This document shows, piece by piece, positions 8,839 through 16,449 of a stretch of 46,769 nt of DNA. The position numbers and the translations under genes are program-made. How positions within the stretch are numbered: position 1 is the stretch's first letter; each line of letters opens with the position of its first letter. The notes below the pieces were generated by a model, which ran no database searches, was not told the origin of the DNA, and worked only from the letters and a program-made list of their open reading frames with translations. The DNA is from a virus, in the IMG/VR virus record IMGVR_UViG_3300045825_000603, positions 1 through 46,769 of that record; one strand, written 5' to 3'.

Positions 8839-9187
8839 TTTTTTCCTTTAAAAATAATTCAACGCACTCACGGAAATCAGGATCGTTAAAAACAAGATCA
8901 TCAAATTTCATCTCATCACGCATTACAGCACGCTCCATACGATGTAACCAGATTGGTTTGGTCCATGTAGTGATGAATTCACCATGCATCTCAACGGTTC
9001 TAGGCATCCCAATAAGGTCACCTACTTCCTGATGTGATAAGAATAATGTTTCGTTATGTACATTTTCATTTCGGGCAAATTCTGCAGCGATCTGAGATTT
9101 ACCAATACCGTGTGAACCTTCCATGAGTAAGGTTTCATTTGCATCAAGACATACTTTTAATATTTCAGGTACTTCTGCAATAAACAT
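8828..9187 (-). CDS. MoxR-type AAA+ ATPase, N-terminal half (Walker A part)
   Basis: 119 residues. It carries Walker A GSHGIGKS at 24-31 and the conserved run FLSHQEVGDLIGMP, then TWTKPIWLHRM, as in the first half of phage and bacterial MoxR-type ATPases. It then ends with a short charged helix; Walker B, sensor and lid are absent. Those parts are at 4089-5030 in the same orientation. The cut falls between the PIWL segment and the strand leading to Walker B, a surface-linker position. Both genes have proper ribosome sites and separate promoters, so this is not a simple recent frameshift. Confidence 0.85.
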   Translation of the reverse strand: MFIAEVPEILKVCLDANETLLMEGSHGIGKSQIAAEFARNENVHNETLFLSHQEVGDLIGMPRTVEMHGEFITTWTKPIWLHRMERAVMRDEMKFDDLVFNDPDFRECVELFLKEKNAS

Positions 9188-9196
9188 ATATTTCCT

Positions 9197-9340
9197 TTAT
9201 TTTCTTTTTGTTAAGATCTGGATATATTTTACACCATCATATGTGGTGATTCCTGCTTTGGTATAACCCTTGGATACCCATCTGTCTATCTTTGTATTGA
9301 GTTTTATCCAATTACGTGCAGTTAAGATTTTTTCTTTCAT
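9197..9340 (-). CDS. small basic protein
   Basis: 47 residues, Lys-rich, beginning MKEKILTARNWIKLN. It is preceded by a CGGAGGAA site and by an early promoter. Residues about 8-40 could form a small DNA- or RNA-binding fold, but I see no known motif. It is the first gene of the operon that continues into the Walker A half. Confidence 0.55.
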   Translation of the reverse strand: MKEKILTARNWIKLNTKIDRWVSKGYTKAGITTYDGVKYIQILTKRK

Positions 9341-9363
9341 CATTCCTCCGTTTAATACAATAA

Positions 9364-9384
9364 TTATATCACATTAATCTTAAA
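9364..9384 (-). promoter_or_regulatory. early-type promoter
   Basis: TATAAT at 9369-9364 and TTAA at 9384-9381, 11 bases apart. Drives the small gene at 9197-9340 and the AAA+ N-terminal half. Confidence 0.65.
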
Positions 9385-9390
9385 GTAATA

Positions 9391-10227
9391 TTATACTTTT
9401 TTACTAAGCACATATGTAACATCAGTATCGTTAAAGTTCCATTGTTTTGAAATCTCCAAGAAATATGAGCGTTTTACCTTAATTGGGTTTTTCGTATAAA
9501 AATCAACAGCATCAACTTCCATTGTACCTTTTTTCCAAAGAACACCGAATTTATACCTATCATTAAGAAGATTCCAATTAAATCCCATTTCCTTACAAAC
9601 TTCAACGAGCTCATTACTTGTTTTATGCATACATTGTTTATGTGTAAGAATACTTTGTGCGAATACGTTTTTAGAGTTACGTTCACAATCTTTAGTGCGC
9701 CATAAGAATGCGTTATATGCTTCAGTATCTGTTGGTACTTGGAATACACGTGCATCAAAAAATGCTTTACCAATTTTAGATTTGATTAACTCTCTACGAG
9801 GACTAATAGTTTCGTTTAGCATATCTCTTTTTAGTTCTACAATAAGGGCTTCTCTAAGTAACTCATTAAAAGTCATACTTGCGAAACTAGCCATTAAGGA
9901 AACAATTTTTTGTACACGACCGGCATAGATAAACCCACTCACTCCTTGAACACCTACCTCATGTGATGGTTGAAAAATTAATGTAATCTCATCTGATTGT
10001 GAGTATGCAGATACTGCATGAAACTCATCCATAAGTAAACGAGATGTTTCTGACATCAATTTAGTTAATAGTTCATCGAATGGTTTTTCGAAACCTTTTG
10101 TCCATTTACTGAAACCATGCCCATCAATTCTCACAACAGTGTAATCTGATGGTGTTAAATATGTCTCAGTTGCTTTCTCATATTCTTTAATACGTGCCCC
10201 GAAAGGGTCTTTATCTACGATACTCAT
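9391..10227 (-). CDS. Thg1-like protein (3'-5' nucleotide polymerase)
   Basis: 278 residues. Thg1 family enzymes add nucleotides to RNA 5' ends in the 3'-5' direction; the Thg1-like branch repairs truncated tRNA 5' ends. The catalytic palm motifs are intact: RIDGHGF at 33-39 (metal-binding Asp35) and YSQSDEITLIF at 75-85 (Asp79, Glu80). The family hallmark LWRTKDCERN follows further on. Length and order agree with the family. The start ATG follows an AAGGAA site. Together with RNA ligase 2, CCA-adding enzyme and KptA elsewhere in the window, it suggests RNA or tRNA repair. Confidence 0.88.
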   Translation of the reverse strand: MSIVDKDPFGARIKEYEKATETYLTPSDYTVVRIDGHGFSKWTKGFEKPFDELLTKLMSETSRLLMDEFHAVSAYSQSDEITLIFQPSHEVGVQGVSGFIYAGRVQKIVSLMASFASMTFNELLREALIVELKRDMLNETISPRRELIKSKIGKAFFDARVFQVPTDTEAYNAFLWRTKDCERNSKNVFAQSILTHKQCMHKTSNELVEVCKEMGFNWNLLNDRYKFGVLWKKGTMEVDAVDFYTKNPIKVKRSYFLEISKQWNFNDTDVTYVLSKKV

Positions 10228-10253
10228 TTCTTTTCCTTCTTTTGACTGTATTG

Positions 10254-10269
10254 ATTATAACAGATTTAA
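10254..10269 (-). promoter_or_regulatory. possible early promoter for the Thg1-like gene
   Basis: TATAAT at 10259-10254 with TG two bases upstream. The TTAA lies only 6 bases further upstream, closer than in the other sites, so this is a weaker match. Confidence 0.45.
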
Positions 10270-11522
10270 CCTTTATTTTTGCTTACATTGAAATGTTTGA
10301 AGTTTTTATGAATAAACCCATCCCAGGTATCAACCCCATGTGTATCAAGAAACATCACCGGAACCTTAGGGATCTTTTTCCATTCTTTAATCGATTCAAT
10401 ACCCATATCAGTAATTACGATCATTGCATTGTATGGAATTTTTTCATCATCAGCATATTTGATTGCTGGGTATATGCATGTGCCACCTGATGCCCTACGA
10501 GTTATTTTTCTCGTTTTAGAATCGAAATCATCTACACCATGTACTTGTGTGTCAACTTGAATTATTTTGAATTTAGAGTTTGTGAGTCTACAAATCTCTT
10601 TAATCTCGGTTAATCCTTTAACTATCTCATCATTAGACATTGACCCCGAAACATCAAGAACAACAACAAGATCAAATGTTGTATCCTTTGTTTTTCCTTT
10701 AAGATCCTCACGTGTAGGAAATCTACGATCAGATCGCATGATTGTCCGACGAACATTACTTTTCTTATTACCAACAATCTTACGTAATTCCTTGCGCCAA
10801 TCGACAACGTTCTTTGTCTTAAAGAGATCAAGCATATTTGATAATCCTGCGGGGGTGTTTCCACGTGATTTTTGTAATGCTTGCTCAAGCATATTTTTAG
10901 TTAACTCTTTTCGGAATTCATCATCACCTACTGATTCTTTCCAATCGTGTGCATCCATAGGAACTGGAAAATCTATATTTAATTCATCGCCGTTTCCTGA
11001 GGTATCACCAGAATCAAGTTCGCCTTTATTCAATGCATCTTGAATTAGCTTCTTAAGTTTTTCTCTATTAGCATTATCCTGTTCTTTTTGCTGTTTGTAT
11101 TTGTCATTCTGTTCTAACAGATGATAATATTGCTCAGATGTTAAGTTTGCAGGTAGATTGTATTGATGGTGATGTAATCCTGAAGCAGGAATATTTTCAA
11201 TCATCTGATTAATTGCTATATCTGTTCCGTAATTCCACCTTTCATGATCATCCTGTTTTCGTATGATGACATGATTATACACAATATGTGATGCCTCATG
11301 AATGAGAATTGCAATCTTTTCTTTCTCAGTGAACTTATTAAACAAAACTGGGTTAATATCAAGATAATAACTATATAGATTGAAATATACACCCGCAGGC
11401 GCAGGTAGTGTTTTATCCATTGTTATTACGCATTGTGCTAATATATGACCGTAGAACATGAAGTCCTTATGGTTAAATATCTTTGCAATAATTTCTTCAA
11501 GGTAGAATCGATTAAATTTCAT
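10266..11522 (-). CDS. VWA-domain protein with N-terminal metallopeptidase-like domain
   Basis: 418 residues. The N-terminal domain carries HEASH (75-79), an HExxH zinc-site pattern, as in the putative metallopeptidase domain of the DUF2201/VWA-like family. The C-terminal VWA domain has the MIDAS motif DVSGSMS at 290-296, with further conserved Thr and Asp residues (GGTCIYP, VITDMG). Such proteins partner with MoxR AAA+ ATPases in metal insertion or protein remodelling; here the partner would be the split ATPase. The middle (about 130-200) is a low-complexity polar linker. The start overlaps the end of the upstream gene by 4 bases. Confidence 0.85.
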   Translation of the reverse strand: MKFNRFYLEEIIAKIFNHKDFMFYGHILAQCVITMDKTLPAPAGVYFNLYSYYLDINPVLFNKFTEKEKIAILIHEASHIVYNHVIIRKQDDHERWNYGTDIAINQMIENIPASGLHHHQYNLPANLTSEQYYHLLEQNDKYKQQKEQDNANREKLKKLIQDALNKGELDSGDTSGNGDELNIDFPVPMDAHDWKESVGDDEFRKELTKNMLEQALQKSRGNTPAGLSNMLDLFKTKNVVDWRKELRKIVGNKKSNVRRTIMRSDRRFPTREDLKGKTKDTTFDLVVVLDVSGSMSNDEIVKGLTEIKEICRLTNSKFKIIQVDTQVHGVDDFDSKTRKITRRASGGTCIYPAIKYADDEKIPYNAMIVITDMGIESIKEWKKIPKVPVMFLDTHGVDTWDGFIHKNFKHFNVSKNKG

Positions 11523-11875
11523 AATAATACCTCCGGATATTTCTTTGAGAATAGTTTTAAAATATCTTTGAATAATGCTTCATTTTTAAATGTAACATTC
11601 TTTTCTATAGTATTAATTGCATCAATGATATTTGTGAATAATTGTTTGTCAGCGGAAACCCATTCGTTGTCTTTTAAATACAATGTCTTTATACAATGGG
11701 TTGTGATGGATTCGTTAAGGCTGAATGTAACACTAATGGCAGTTTTTACCTCTCCTTTTATCTTCAAAGAATCGAAGATAAATGAGGTGGGTTCACATTC
11801 GAATAGCGTTAACTTACCTGCAGATGTGCTATAAAAACATGTATCAATGTTAGGGTATTGATGTATTTCAAGCAT
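11519..11875 (-). CDS. hypothetical protein
   Basis: 118 residues, no recognised family, mixed strand and helix pattern and no membrane segment. It is the first gene after an early promoter, and its end overlaps the start of the VWA gene (ATGA), so it may belong to that complex. Confidence 0.6.
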   Translation of the reverse strand: MLEIHQYPNIDTCFYSTSAGKLTLFECEPTSFIFDSLKIKGEVKTAISVTFSLNESITTHCIKTLYLKDNEWVSADKQLFTNIIDAINTIEKNVTFKNEALFKDILKLFSKKYPEVLL

Positions 11876-11896
11876 TCTATTCCTTCTATTTGTATA

Positions 11897-11928
11897 ATTA
11901 TAACATAATAGAATTAATAGAAGCTTAA
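11897..11928 (-). promoter_or_regulatory. early-type promoter
   Basis: TATAAT at 11902-11897 with TG, TTAA at 11917-11914 and TTAA at 11928-11925 (11-base phasing). Drives 11519-11875 and the VWA gene. Confidence 0.7.
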
Positions 11929-11929
11929 A

Positions 11930-12112
11930 TTATTTTTTTAAGACAAACGCAACTACAATACCTACGAACGCAATAATCCACAAGAGATTCCATGCAAGTT
12001 TTATGAGCATGAAGAAGATCATCATAAAGAACCCGATAATCATCGGTAGATTAAACAAGATAAACATTGACACTAATGCTATCACCAAAAATTTAATTGC
12101 TGTAGAATTCAT
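11930..12112 (-). CDS. small hydrophobic membrane protein
   Basis: 60 residues, almost entirely hydrophobic, with two membrane segments (about 7-30 and 34-57) and a Lys-Lys C-terminus. Function unknown. It shares one base with the stop codon of the upstream gene (TAATG). Its size and topology resemble small phage membrane proteins, including some that affect lysis or superinfection, but nothing in the sequence decides this. Confidence 0.6.
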   Translation of the reverse strand: MNSTAIKFLVIALVSMFILFNLPMIIGFFMMIFFMLIKLAWNLLWIIAFVGIVVAFVLKK

Positions 12113-12294
12113 TATTTTCCTTTTCTTTCAACGTGTTCACGTTTAACAAGTTCATCTTTGATATCTTGTACAAGTTGTCGTGCATCACGAGTCTCATTAC
12201 TATTATAGTCAAGGTTTTCCTCACGAATTGACAATCGTCTTTTTGCTTTTAACAACGCTAATAGACGTTGTGTGGTTAGTTTACTTAATTCCAT
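12112..12294 (-). CDS. small charged helical protein
   Basis: 60 residues, rich in Arg, Lys, Asp and Glu and predicted to be fully helical (LLALLKAKRRLSIREENLD). No family recognised. Overlaps the upstream gene by 10 bases. Confidence 0.55.
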   Translation of the reverse strand: MELSKLTTQRLLALLKAKRRLSIREENLDYNSNETRDARQLVQDIKDELVKREHVERKGK

Positions 12295-12575
12295 AATTCA
12301 CTCCATTCAAATTTTGAACCCTTAACGAATTCTGCTGTACACGTGACTGGTTTACCATCATGTCCCATAACTTGTGTTACGCCACTACCATAAACGAAAT
12401 ATAATCCATTGATACAATCACCCTGGGTTGTTTTTGATGTTCGATTATTATCTGTTATTGTATATACATTTTTATCTGCATGTTCCTTTAAGTGAGGAAA
12501 TGCATGATACACAGCAAATGCTAATAATAACATTAGTAGTGAAGGAAATAAATCATCCTGTATAAATTTTCTCAT
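12285..12575 (-). CDS. membrane-anchored small protein
   Basis: 96 residues with one N-terminal membrane segment (about 11-28) and a polar, probably periplasmic remainder containing CINGLYFVYG and DGKPVTC. The paired Cys could form a disulphide outside the cytoplasm. Similar small anchored proteins are common in large phages; function unknown. The start overlaps the NAD kinase stop as ATGA. Confidence 0.6.
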   Translation of the reverse strand: MRKFIQDDLFPSLLMLLLAFAVYHAFPHLKEHADKNVYTITDNNRTSKTTQGDCINGLYFVYGSGVTQVMGHDGKPVTCTAEFVKGSKFEWSELWN

Positions 12576-13348
12576 CGTCTCTCCTGTTGTAGTTTCATTC
12601 GTTTTGCAAAGAAATCTTTTGGATTAAGAAATGCAATATTGAATTTGTTTGGACATTTTTTCAAAGTAACAATATCACCCTTTTCTAAACCAGTCATGCT
12701 TACACCATCGATAAAGAGTGTTGGTGTACAACGAAGACTTTCAATTTTTATTCTAACCTTTTGAGGTTTCATCAACTCATCGATACGACGATTAGACACT
12801 ATACTTGTCACACTCCAAAGATTTGCATCAATAGGGATGAGTTTCCCACCGTTATTCATATTGAACGCAGATGAGCCTAGAGGTGTGCTAATACAGATCC
12901 CGGTTCCACTAAATTGAAATTTATCGAATGACCCGTTCTTAGATGTCATCTCAAATGAATTCCAATCAGAAATATCAGATCCAATAATAACATCATTAAT
13001 GGCCTCATATGTACATTCCATTCCAGAGATGAACTTTACATTAACTTCTACCTTTGGGGTACTGATTACGGTAGGAACAATCGTATCATTCAATAATCCT
13101 TCAATAATACGGAAATCATTATCGAAGTTATTCATGATAAAATTTAAGGTTCCAAGTCCTTTACCAAAGAAAGGAATCTTAGTATCAATGTGATTTTTAT
13201 GTGCATGGAGCATTGCCCCATCTCCACCAATAACAAAAAACATCTCCGGATCTTGCTCGGTGAACATTTCAGGGAATGATTTCTCTAGGAAACGAATATA
13301 TGTTTCTTGGCGTGGGTCTGTTCGATTTACTACTGCTTTAATTCTCAT
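12572..13348 (-). CDS. nadK: NAD kinase
   Basis: 258 residues. Converts NAD to NADP with ATP. The family signature GGDGAML is at 41-47, the N-D pair of the substrate pocket at 118-119 (AINDVI) and the Gly-rich TPLGSSAF at 155-162, equivalent to TPTGSTAY in bacterial NadK. The length is slightly shorter than most bacterial enzymes. The start overlaps the upstream stop codon as ATGA. A phage NadK could raise NADPH for dNTP synthesis or drain NAD. Confidence 0.87.
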   Translation of the reverse strand: MRIKAVVNRTDPRQETYIRFLEKSFPEMFTEQDPEMFFVIGGDGAMLHAHKNHIDTKIPFFGKGLGTLNFIMNNFDNDFRIIEGLLNDTIVPTVISTPKVEVNVKFISGMECTYEAINDVIIGSDISDWNSFEMTSKNGSFDKFQFSGTGICISTPLGSSAFNMNNGGKLIPIDANLWSVTSIVSNRRIDELMKPQKVRIKIESLRCTPTLFIDGVSMTGLEKGDIVTLKKCPNKFNIAFLNPKDFFAKRMKLQQERR

Positions 13349-13533
13349 GATTTTTCAGGTTCCTTCTCACACCACATTTTAAATGCTACTGCATATTCAG
13401 GATATATACATGCAAGTTTAAACACATTCTCATGATCAGCTTTCATGAATAATTCAAACAAAGCAGTTGAGAAGCTTCCTAATGATTCATTATTGTAATA
13501 TCTTACAATTTCTTCAGGTGTCATCTGTGACAT
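13345..13533 (-). CDS. small hypothetical protein
   Basis: 62 residues beginning MSQMTPEEIVRYY. The start at 13533 is preferred over one two codons upstream because of the AAGGAT site. Helical and acidic, function unknown. It is the leader gene of the NAD kinase operon, with an early promoter directly upstream. Confidence 0.55.
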   Translation of the reverse strand: MSQMTPEEIVRYYNNESLGSFSTALFELFMKADHENVFKLACIYPEYAVAFKMWCEKEPEKS

Positions 13534-13560
13534 AATCAATCCTTCTTTTTTAATAGAATA

Positions 13561-13592
13561 ATTATAACATAATTAACTTAATCTATCTTTAA
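13561..13592 (-). promoter_or_regulatory. early-type promoter for the NAD kinase operon
   Basis: TATAAT at 13566-13561 with TG, TTAA at 13581-13578 and TTAA at 13592-13589. Overlaps the 3' end of the upstream gene. Confidence 0.7.
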
Positions 13593-13803
13593 GATCTTTT
13601 AATGAATCTTTAACCACAGTATAACTTAAGGGCATACCAAAATTGTAAAACTTGTCTATATCATTAATGATAATGAAGAATATGTCTTCTGCAGGAACAT
13701 CCATCTGAACAGGAAACCAATTAAAATAACCTACTGGTTTTATATTGATAATCCGTTTATGGTCTATTGTGTGAGGTGTTAAAATTACATTAAATTTTGG
13801 CAT
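13573..13803 (-). CDS. small hypothetical protein
   Basis: 76 residues beginning MPKFNVILTPHTID. The start at 13803 has a GGAGAT site; an earlier in-frame ATG at 13815 does not. Mostly beta-strand pattern. Function unknown. Confidence 0.55.
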   Translation of the reverse strand: MPKFNVILTPHTIDHKRIINIKPVGYFNWFPVQMDVPAEDIFFIIINDIDKFYNFGMPLSYTVVKDSLKDLKDRLS

Positions 13804-13836
13804 AAGTATCTCCATTAAGGTTTTACTTATTTACAT

Positions 13837-14064
13837 TTATTTTGAACTTGTTGTCTGATTGACAGTTACCTTAACAATATCGCCACATTCTTTGCGCCAC
13901 ACAGTGTGAATTCCTTGACCAGGATTTGGGCATTCCTGTAAACCTTCTTTTGCATAAGCAATAGTGGTATCTTTATTATAGTTCAAAAATCCAGTAACCG
14001 TTACAATTAATGTTAAAAATACCCCTGACCAAAAAATTGACCACATTTTATCTTCTGAGCTCAT
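13837..14064 (-). CDS. single-span membrane protein with GLQEC motif
   Basis: 75 residues beginning MSSEDKMWSIF; the start at 14064 has an AAAGGA site. One membrane segment (about 7-28) is followed by a small external domain with GLQECPN and VWRKECG. The protein at 29312-29497 has the same plan (membrane span, GLQECS, LWKKECK), so the two are paralogues of a family of small phage envelope proteins with two conserved Cys. Function unknown. Confidence 0.6.
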   Translation of the reverse strand: MSSEDKMWSIFWSGVFLTLIVTVTGFLNYNKDTTIAYAKEGLQECPNPGQGIHTVWRKECGDIVKVTVNQTTSSK

Positions 14065-14074
14065 ATTATTCCTT

Positions 14075-14320
14075 TTATTGTTTGATTTTGTAATAGTTTC
14101 TTTTGAGATCATTTATCACTACCCTACATTCAGATGGACTTAGTTTAGAAACATCTATATTATGAATAACTAGTTCTACACATGTGCTCCCATCATAACC
14201 TTCATCCTTTTTATGCCAGTCACAATGAAAATCAAATAACTCTTTTACTTTTTCCGGTTCACATACAATAATCTTACCTATTTTATTTTCACCGTAAAAA
14301 TGTGTTATTCTGTATGTCAT
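14075..14320 (-). CDS. small hypothetical protein
   Basis: 81 residues with mixed alpha/beta pattern, two Cys and no known motif. The start overlaps the upstream stop as ATGA. Confidence 0.55.
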   Translation of the reverse strand: MTYRITHFYGENKIGKIIVCEPEKVKELFDFHCDWHKKDEGYDGSTCVELVIHNIDVSKLSPSECRVVINDLKRNYYKIKQ

Positions 14321-14478
14321 ACAATCACATCCACATATTTAATATTTCCACAATGTAAGCATTGAAGAACATAACGTGTACCTGTAGAACCCGTGACATC
14401 ATTACGTAAAGGTCCCTTCGAAATTACAAACCATTTGTGGACATGTCCCACAAATAACATCTCAAGTATATCATGCAT
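14317..14478 (-). CDS. small CxxC protein
   Basis: 53 residues beginning MHDILEMLFVGHVHK. Contains CLHCGNIKYVDV near the C-terminus, one half of a zinc-ribbon-like knuckle. A longer open frame to 14598 exists but runs antiphase inside the phosphatase gene. The ATG at 14478 overlaps the upstream stop by 8 bases and fits the operon style. Confidence 0.5.
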   Translation of the reverse strand: MHDILEMLFVGHVHKWFVISKGPLRNDVTGSTGTRYVLQCLHCGNIKYVDVIV

Positions 14479-14998
14479 CGTTGAAATCTCGATATTCATC
14501 GTTATTACATATCGCATTGAAAACTGTTGGGTTTGCCTCATAACGTGGAAAATCATCAATTTCTGAATGACTTGTTCTGTATCCATATACATCGCCATTA
14601 AAATTTACAATACATTCAACTGCTTTTCCTACTCCTGCTGATCGAGACATTCCTGCTCTGCAATGAATAATAAAACGTTTATCTTTGTTTTTTTCAATGA
14701 ATTCTTTGATCACTTTACCTTGGAGTTTTGTGAGTGGTTTGTATCCACCAATCTGATATTCGACATCCCAGAATTTTGTTTCAAGTACATCGTGAAAACC
14801 TTCAGTATATGCAGGATTTTCAACACTTAACCACATTGAACTTTCTTCAGGTTCAGTGATAGAAACCAAGACAAGATCTTTTCTCTCATCCATAGTGATA
14901 TGTTGAGAAAAATCCTTGAATTCCTGCCAACCCATAATTCCGTAGAATAAATCATTATTAATTACTGGTCCACGTTTAAAATTAAACGAATTAATCAT
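14471..14998 (-). CDS. Cys-dependent protein phosphatase-like protein (DSP/PTP fold)
   Basis: 175 residues. FIIHCRAGMSRSAGVGKAVE contains the phosphatase P-loop HCx5R (Cys113, Arg119) typical of dual-specificity and tyrosine phosphatases. An upstream Asp around 78 could be the general acid. The segment LVLVSITEPEES before it fits the first strand of such folds. Substrate unknown: protein, RNA cap-like 5' phosphate and nucleotide targets are all known for this fold. The start overlaps the next upstream gene by 8 bases. Confidence 0.75.
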   Translation of the reverse strand: MINSFNFKRGPVINNDLFYGIMGWQEFKDFSQHITMDERKDLVLVSITEPEESSMWLSVENPAYTEGFHDVLETKFWDVEYQIGGYKPLTKLQGKVIKEFIEKNKDKRFIIHCRAGMSRSAGVGKAVECIVNFNGDVYGYRTSHSEIDDFPRYEANPTVFNAICNNDEYRDFNDA

Positions 14999-15467
14999 TT
15001 TGTTCCTTTGTTTTTCCGATTGCTAAGGTGATTGTATGTGCTAGATCACTTGAGAATGGTATTTTTAATTTCTTTGCATAGTACTTGAGGTAGTCCATTT
15101 TTATGGCAGTTGTTGGAGCGCCTAATACTAGTTTATTTGGATCTTTTGCGACCCAATATCCGAACTCAATATTTGTAGTGAATCCAGGTAATGTATTATC
15201 ATTCCGTGGAATCCAAAAAAGAATTACGTCTGCCTTTGATAGACATTCTTCCTCCCACTCAATTTGAGCACTGTACGCAAAACCTTTATCCCAATTACCA
15301 TCTCGCATCTCAGGAACAAATAATGTACCATTGAAACGAAGTAACTGAAATGCGCTTATTGCATCATTACGCCATGATTCCACGTACTTTGAGCGTGGTG
15401 TTGGACCTGCGAGGAAAATAGATTTTCCTTCTATTTCCACGGATTCCTGTGCATAAATTATTTTCAA
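14991..15467 (-). CDS. nucleoside 2-deoxyribosyltransferase-like protein
   Basis: 158 residues starting with TTG (AAAGGA site upstream). The segments IFLAGPTPRS (17-26), SAQIEWEEECL and ILFWIPRND, then LPGFTTNIEFGYW match the nucleoside 2-deoxyribosyltransferase-like family, in which a Glu acts on N-glycosidic bonds. Members exchange or hydrolyse bases of (deoxy)nucleotides. In a phage it may modify dNTP pools; the exact substrate is unknown. Confidence 0.72.
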   Translation of the reverse strand: MKIIYAQESVEIEGKSIFLAGPTPRSKYVESWRNDAISAFQLLRFNGTLFVPEMRDGNWDKGFAYSAQIEWEEECLSKADVILFWIPRNDNTLPGFTTNIEFGYWVAKDPNKLVLGAPTTAIKMDYLKYYAKKLKIPFSSDLAHTITLAIGKTKEQND

Positions 15468-15468
15468 T

Positions 15469-15609
15469 TTAATCCTTTGGTCGTTGAGCCATCAATTTAT
15501 CAAATTTTTTGCGTAACTCTTTTGTATATTCATTTTTTGTGTGGATTGATGAAATTTCATCACTTAATCGCTTTAGTTCGTTAATCCATCTTACTTGTGC
15601 TTCATTCAT
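15469..15609 (-). CDS. small helical protein
   Basis: 46 residues beginning MNEAQVRWINELKRL, strongly helical and basic. A GAAGGA site precedes the ATG and an early promoter lies upstream. Its stop is three bases from the TTG start of the deoxyribosyltransferase-like gene. Confidence 0.5.
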   Translation of the reverse strand: MNEAQVRWINELKRLSDEISSIHTKNEYTKELRKKFDKLMAQRPKD

Positions 15610-15631
15610 ATAAATCCTTCTTCTTTCGTAT

Positions 15632-15652
15632 ATTATATCATAAATACCTTAA
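15632..15652 (-). promoter_or_regulatory. early-type promoter
   Basis: TATAAT at 15637-15632 with TG and TTAA at 15652-15649. Drives the minus operon from 15609; the plus-strand endonuclease VII-like gene starts 26 bases beyond it. Confidence 0.68.
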
Positions 15653-15677
15653 TATAACATGAAAGAAAAGGATTAAC

Positions 15678-16187
15678 TTGATATTCTTAAAAACAACTGA
15701 AATACGTTCTCTAAAGGAAAAATTACTGGATGAGCAAGGTGGTGTATGTCTTATATCGGGTATGCCTATATTTGGTGAGATTGCAGTTCTTGATCATAAA
15801 CACAAATTATTTAAGGATCAACCACTTGGTGAAGATAATGCAGGATTTTGTCGAGGTGTATTGCACAGATCAATCAACTCGTGGGAAGGAAAGGTATTTA
15901 ATGCATATCGTAGATTAGGATTACATAAGATAGATAAAACTCTACCTGAATTGTTACGATCATTGGCAGATTATTTAGAACGAGAACCAACTGAGTATAT
16001 CCATCCACGTGAGGTCCCAAAGGAACCTAAAATCGGTAAACGTGAGTTCGCTAAGTTGAATAAACTCTATAAGGAAAAATATCCAAATAGGAAACAACTC
16101 GAGTATCCATCTTCGGGCAAATGGACCAATGTTCTTAAAGAACTTGCCGAAGAGATCAATCAGATTAATCCCATTTCGTCCATTTGA
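15678..16187 (+). CDS. 49: recombination endonuclease VII-like protein (gp49-like)
   Basis: 169 residues with a TTG start (AAAAGGA site). T4 endonuclease VII resolves Holliday junctions and branched DNA before packaging. The core LDHKHKLF (38-45) carries the His-metal motif, and CRGVLHRSINSWEGK corresponds to the CRGLLCNxCNxxEG segment of T4 gp49. Three of the four zinc-binding Cys of T4 gp49 are replaced here (CLIS instead of CLIC; LHRSI instead of LCNLC), so the zinc site looks lost while the catalytic His and Asn remain. It is one of the few plus-strand genes and converges with the next minus gene (23-base overlap). Confidence 0.8.
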   Translation: MIFLKTTEIRSLKEKLLDEQGGVCLISGMPIFGEIAVLDHKHKLFKDQPLGEDNAGFCRGVLHRSINSWEGKVFNAYRRLGLHKIDKTLPELLRSLADYLEREPTEYIHPREVPKEPKIGKREFAKLNKLYKEKYPNRKQLEYPSSGKWTNVLKELAEEINQINPISSI

Positions 16188-16428
16188 TGTTAACATTTTT
16201 ACCATCCTGATATATCTTGTAAATATGTCTGCCGAACTTCTTCTTGAAGTATTTTACTGGTTTATTTGACATATCATTTAAATAACTCGTTGCTTCTTTT
16301 GCATCATCATCACTATCTGTGACAATAATTATTAACTCTTTATCTTCTTCAAATTTGAAGGTTCCTTTTACTAAAGGTTTCAATTCTTTAGTAATATCAT
16401 CCTTCATCTCTGCAATATGTGCCTTCAT
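16165..16428 (-). CDS. small hypothetical protein
   Basis: 87 residues, Lys-rich, alpha/beta pattern with LIIIVTDSDDDAKEA. No family recognised. The ATG at 16428 lacks a clear ribosome site; an ATT four codons downstream has a GAAGG at good spacing, so the start is uncertain. Confidence 0.5.
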   Translation of the reverse strand: MKAHIAEMKDDITKELKPLVKGTFKFEEDKELIIIVTDSDDDAKEATSYLNDMSNKPVKYFKKKFGRHIYKIYQDGKNVNIKWTKWD

Positions 16429-16449
16429 GTAAAAATGATGTAAACTTCA

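Noticed and set aside
10567-11043. A 158-codon plus-strand open frame
   Set aside because: Antisense to the VWA protein, low-complexity Ser-rich translation and no start signals.
14478-14598. Longer form of the CxxC protein
   Set aside because: It would overlap the phosphatase gene by over 100 bases with no ribosome site; the later ATG fits the 8-base overlaps seen elsewhere.
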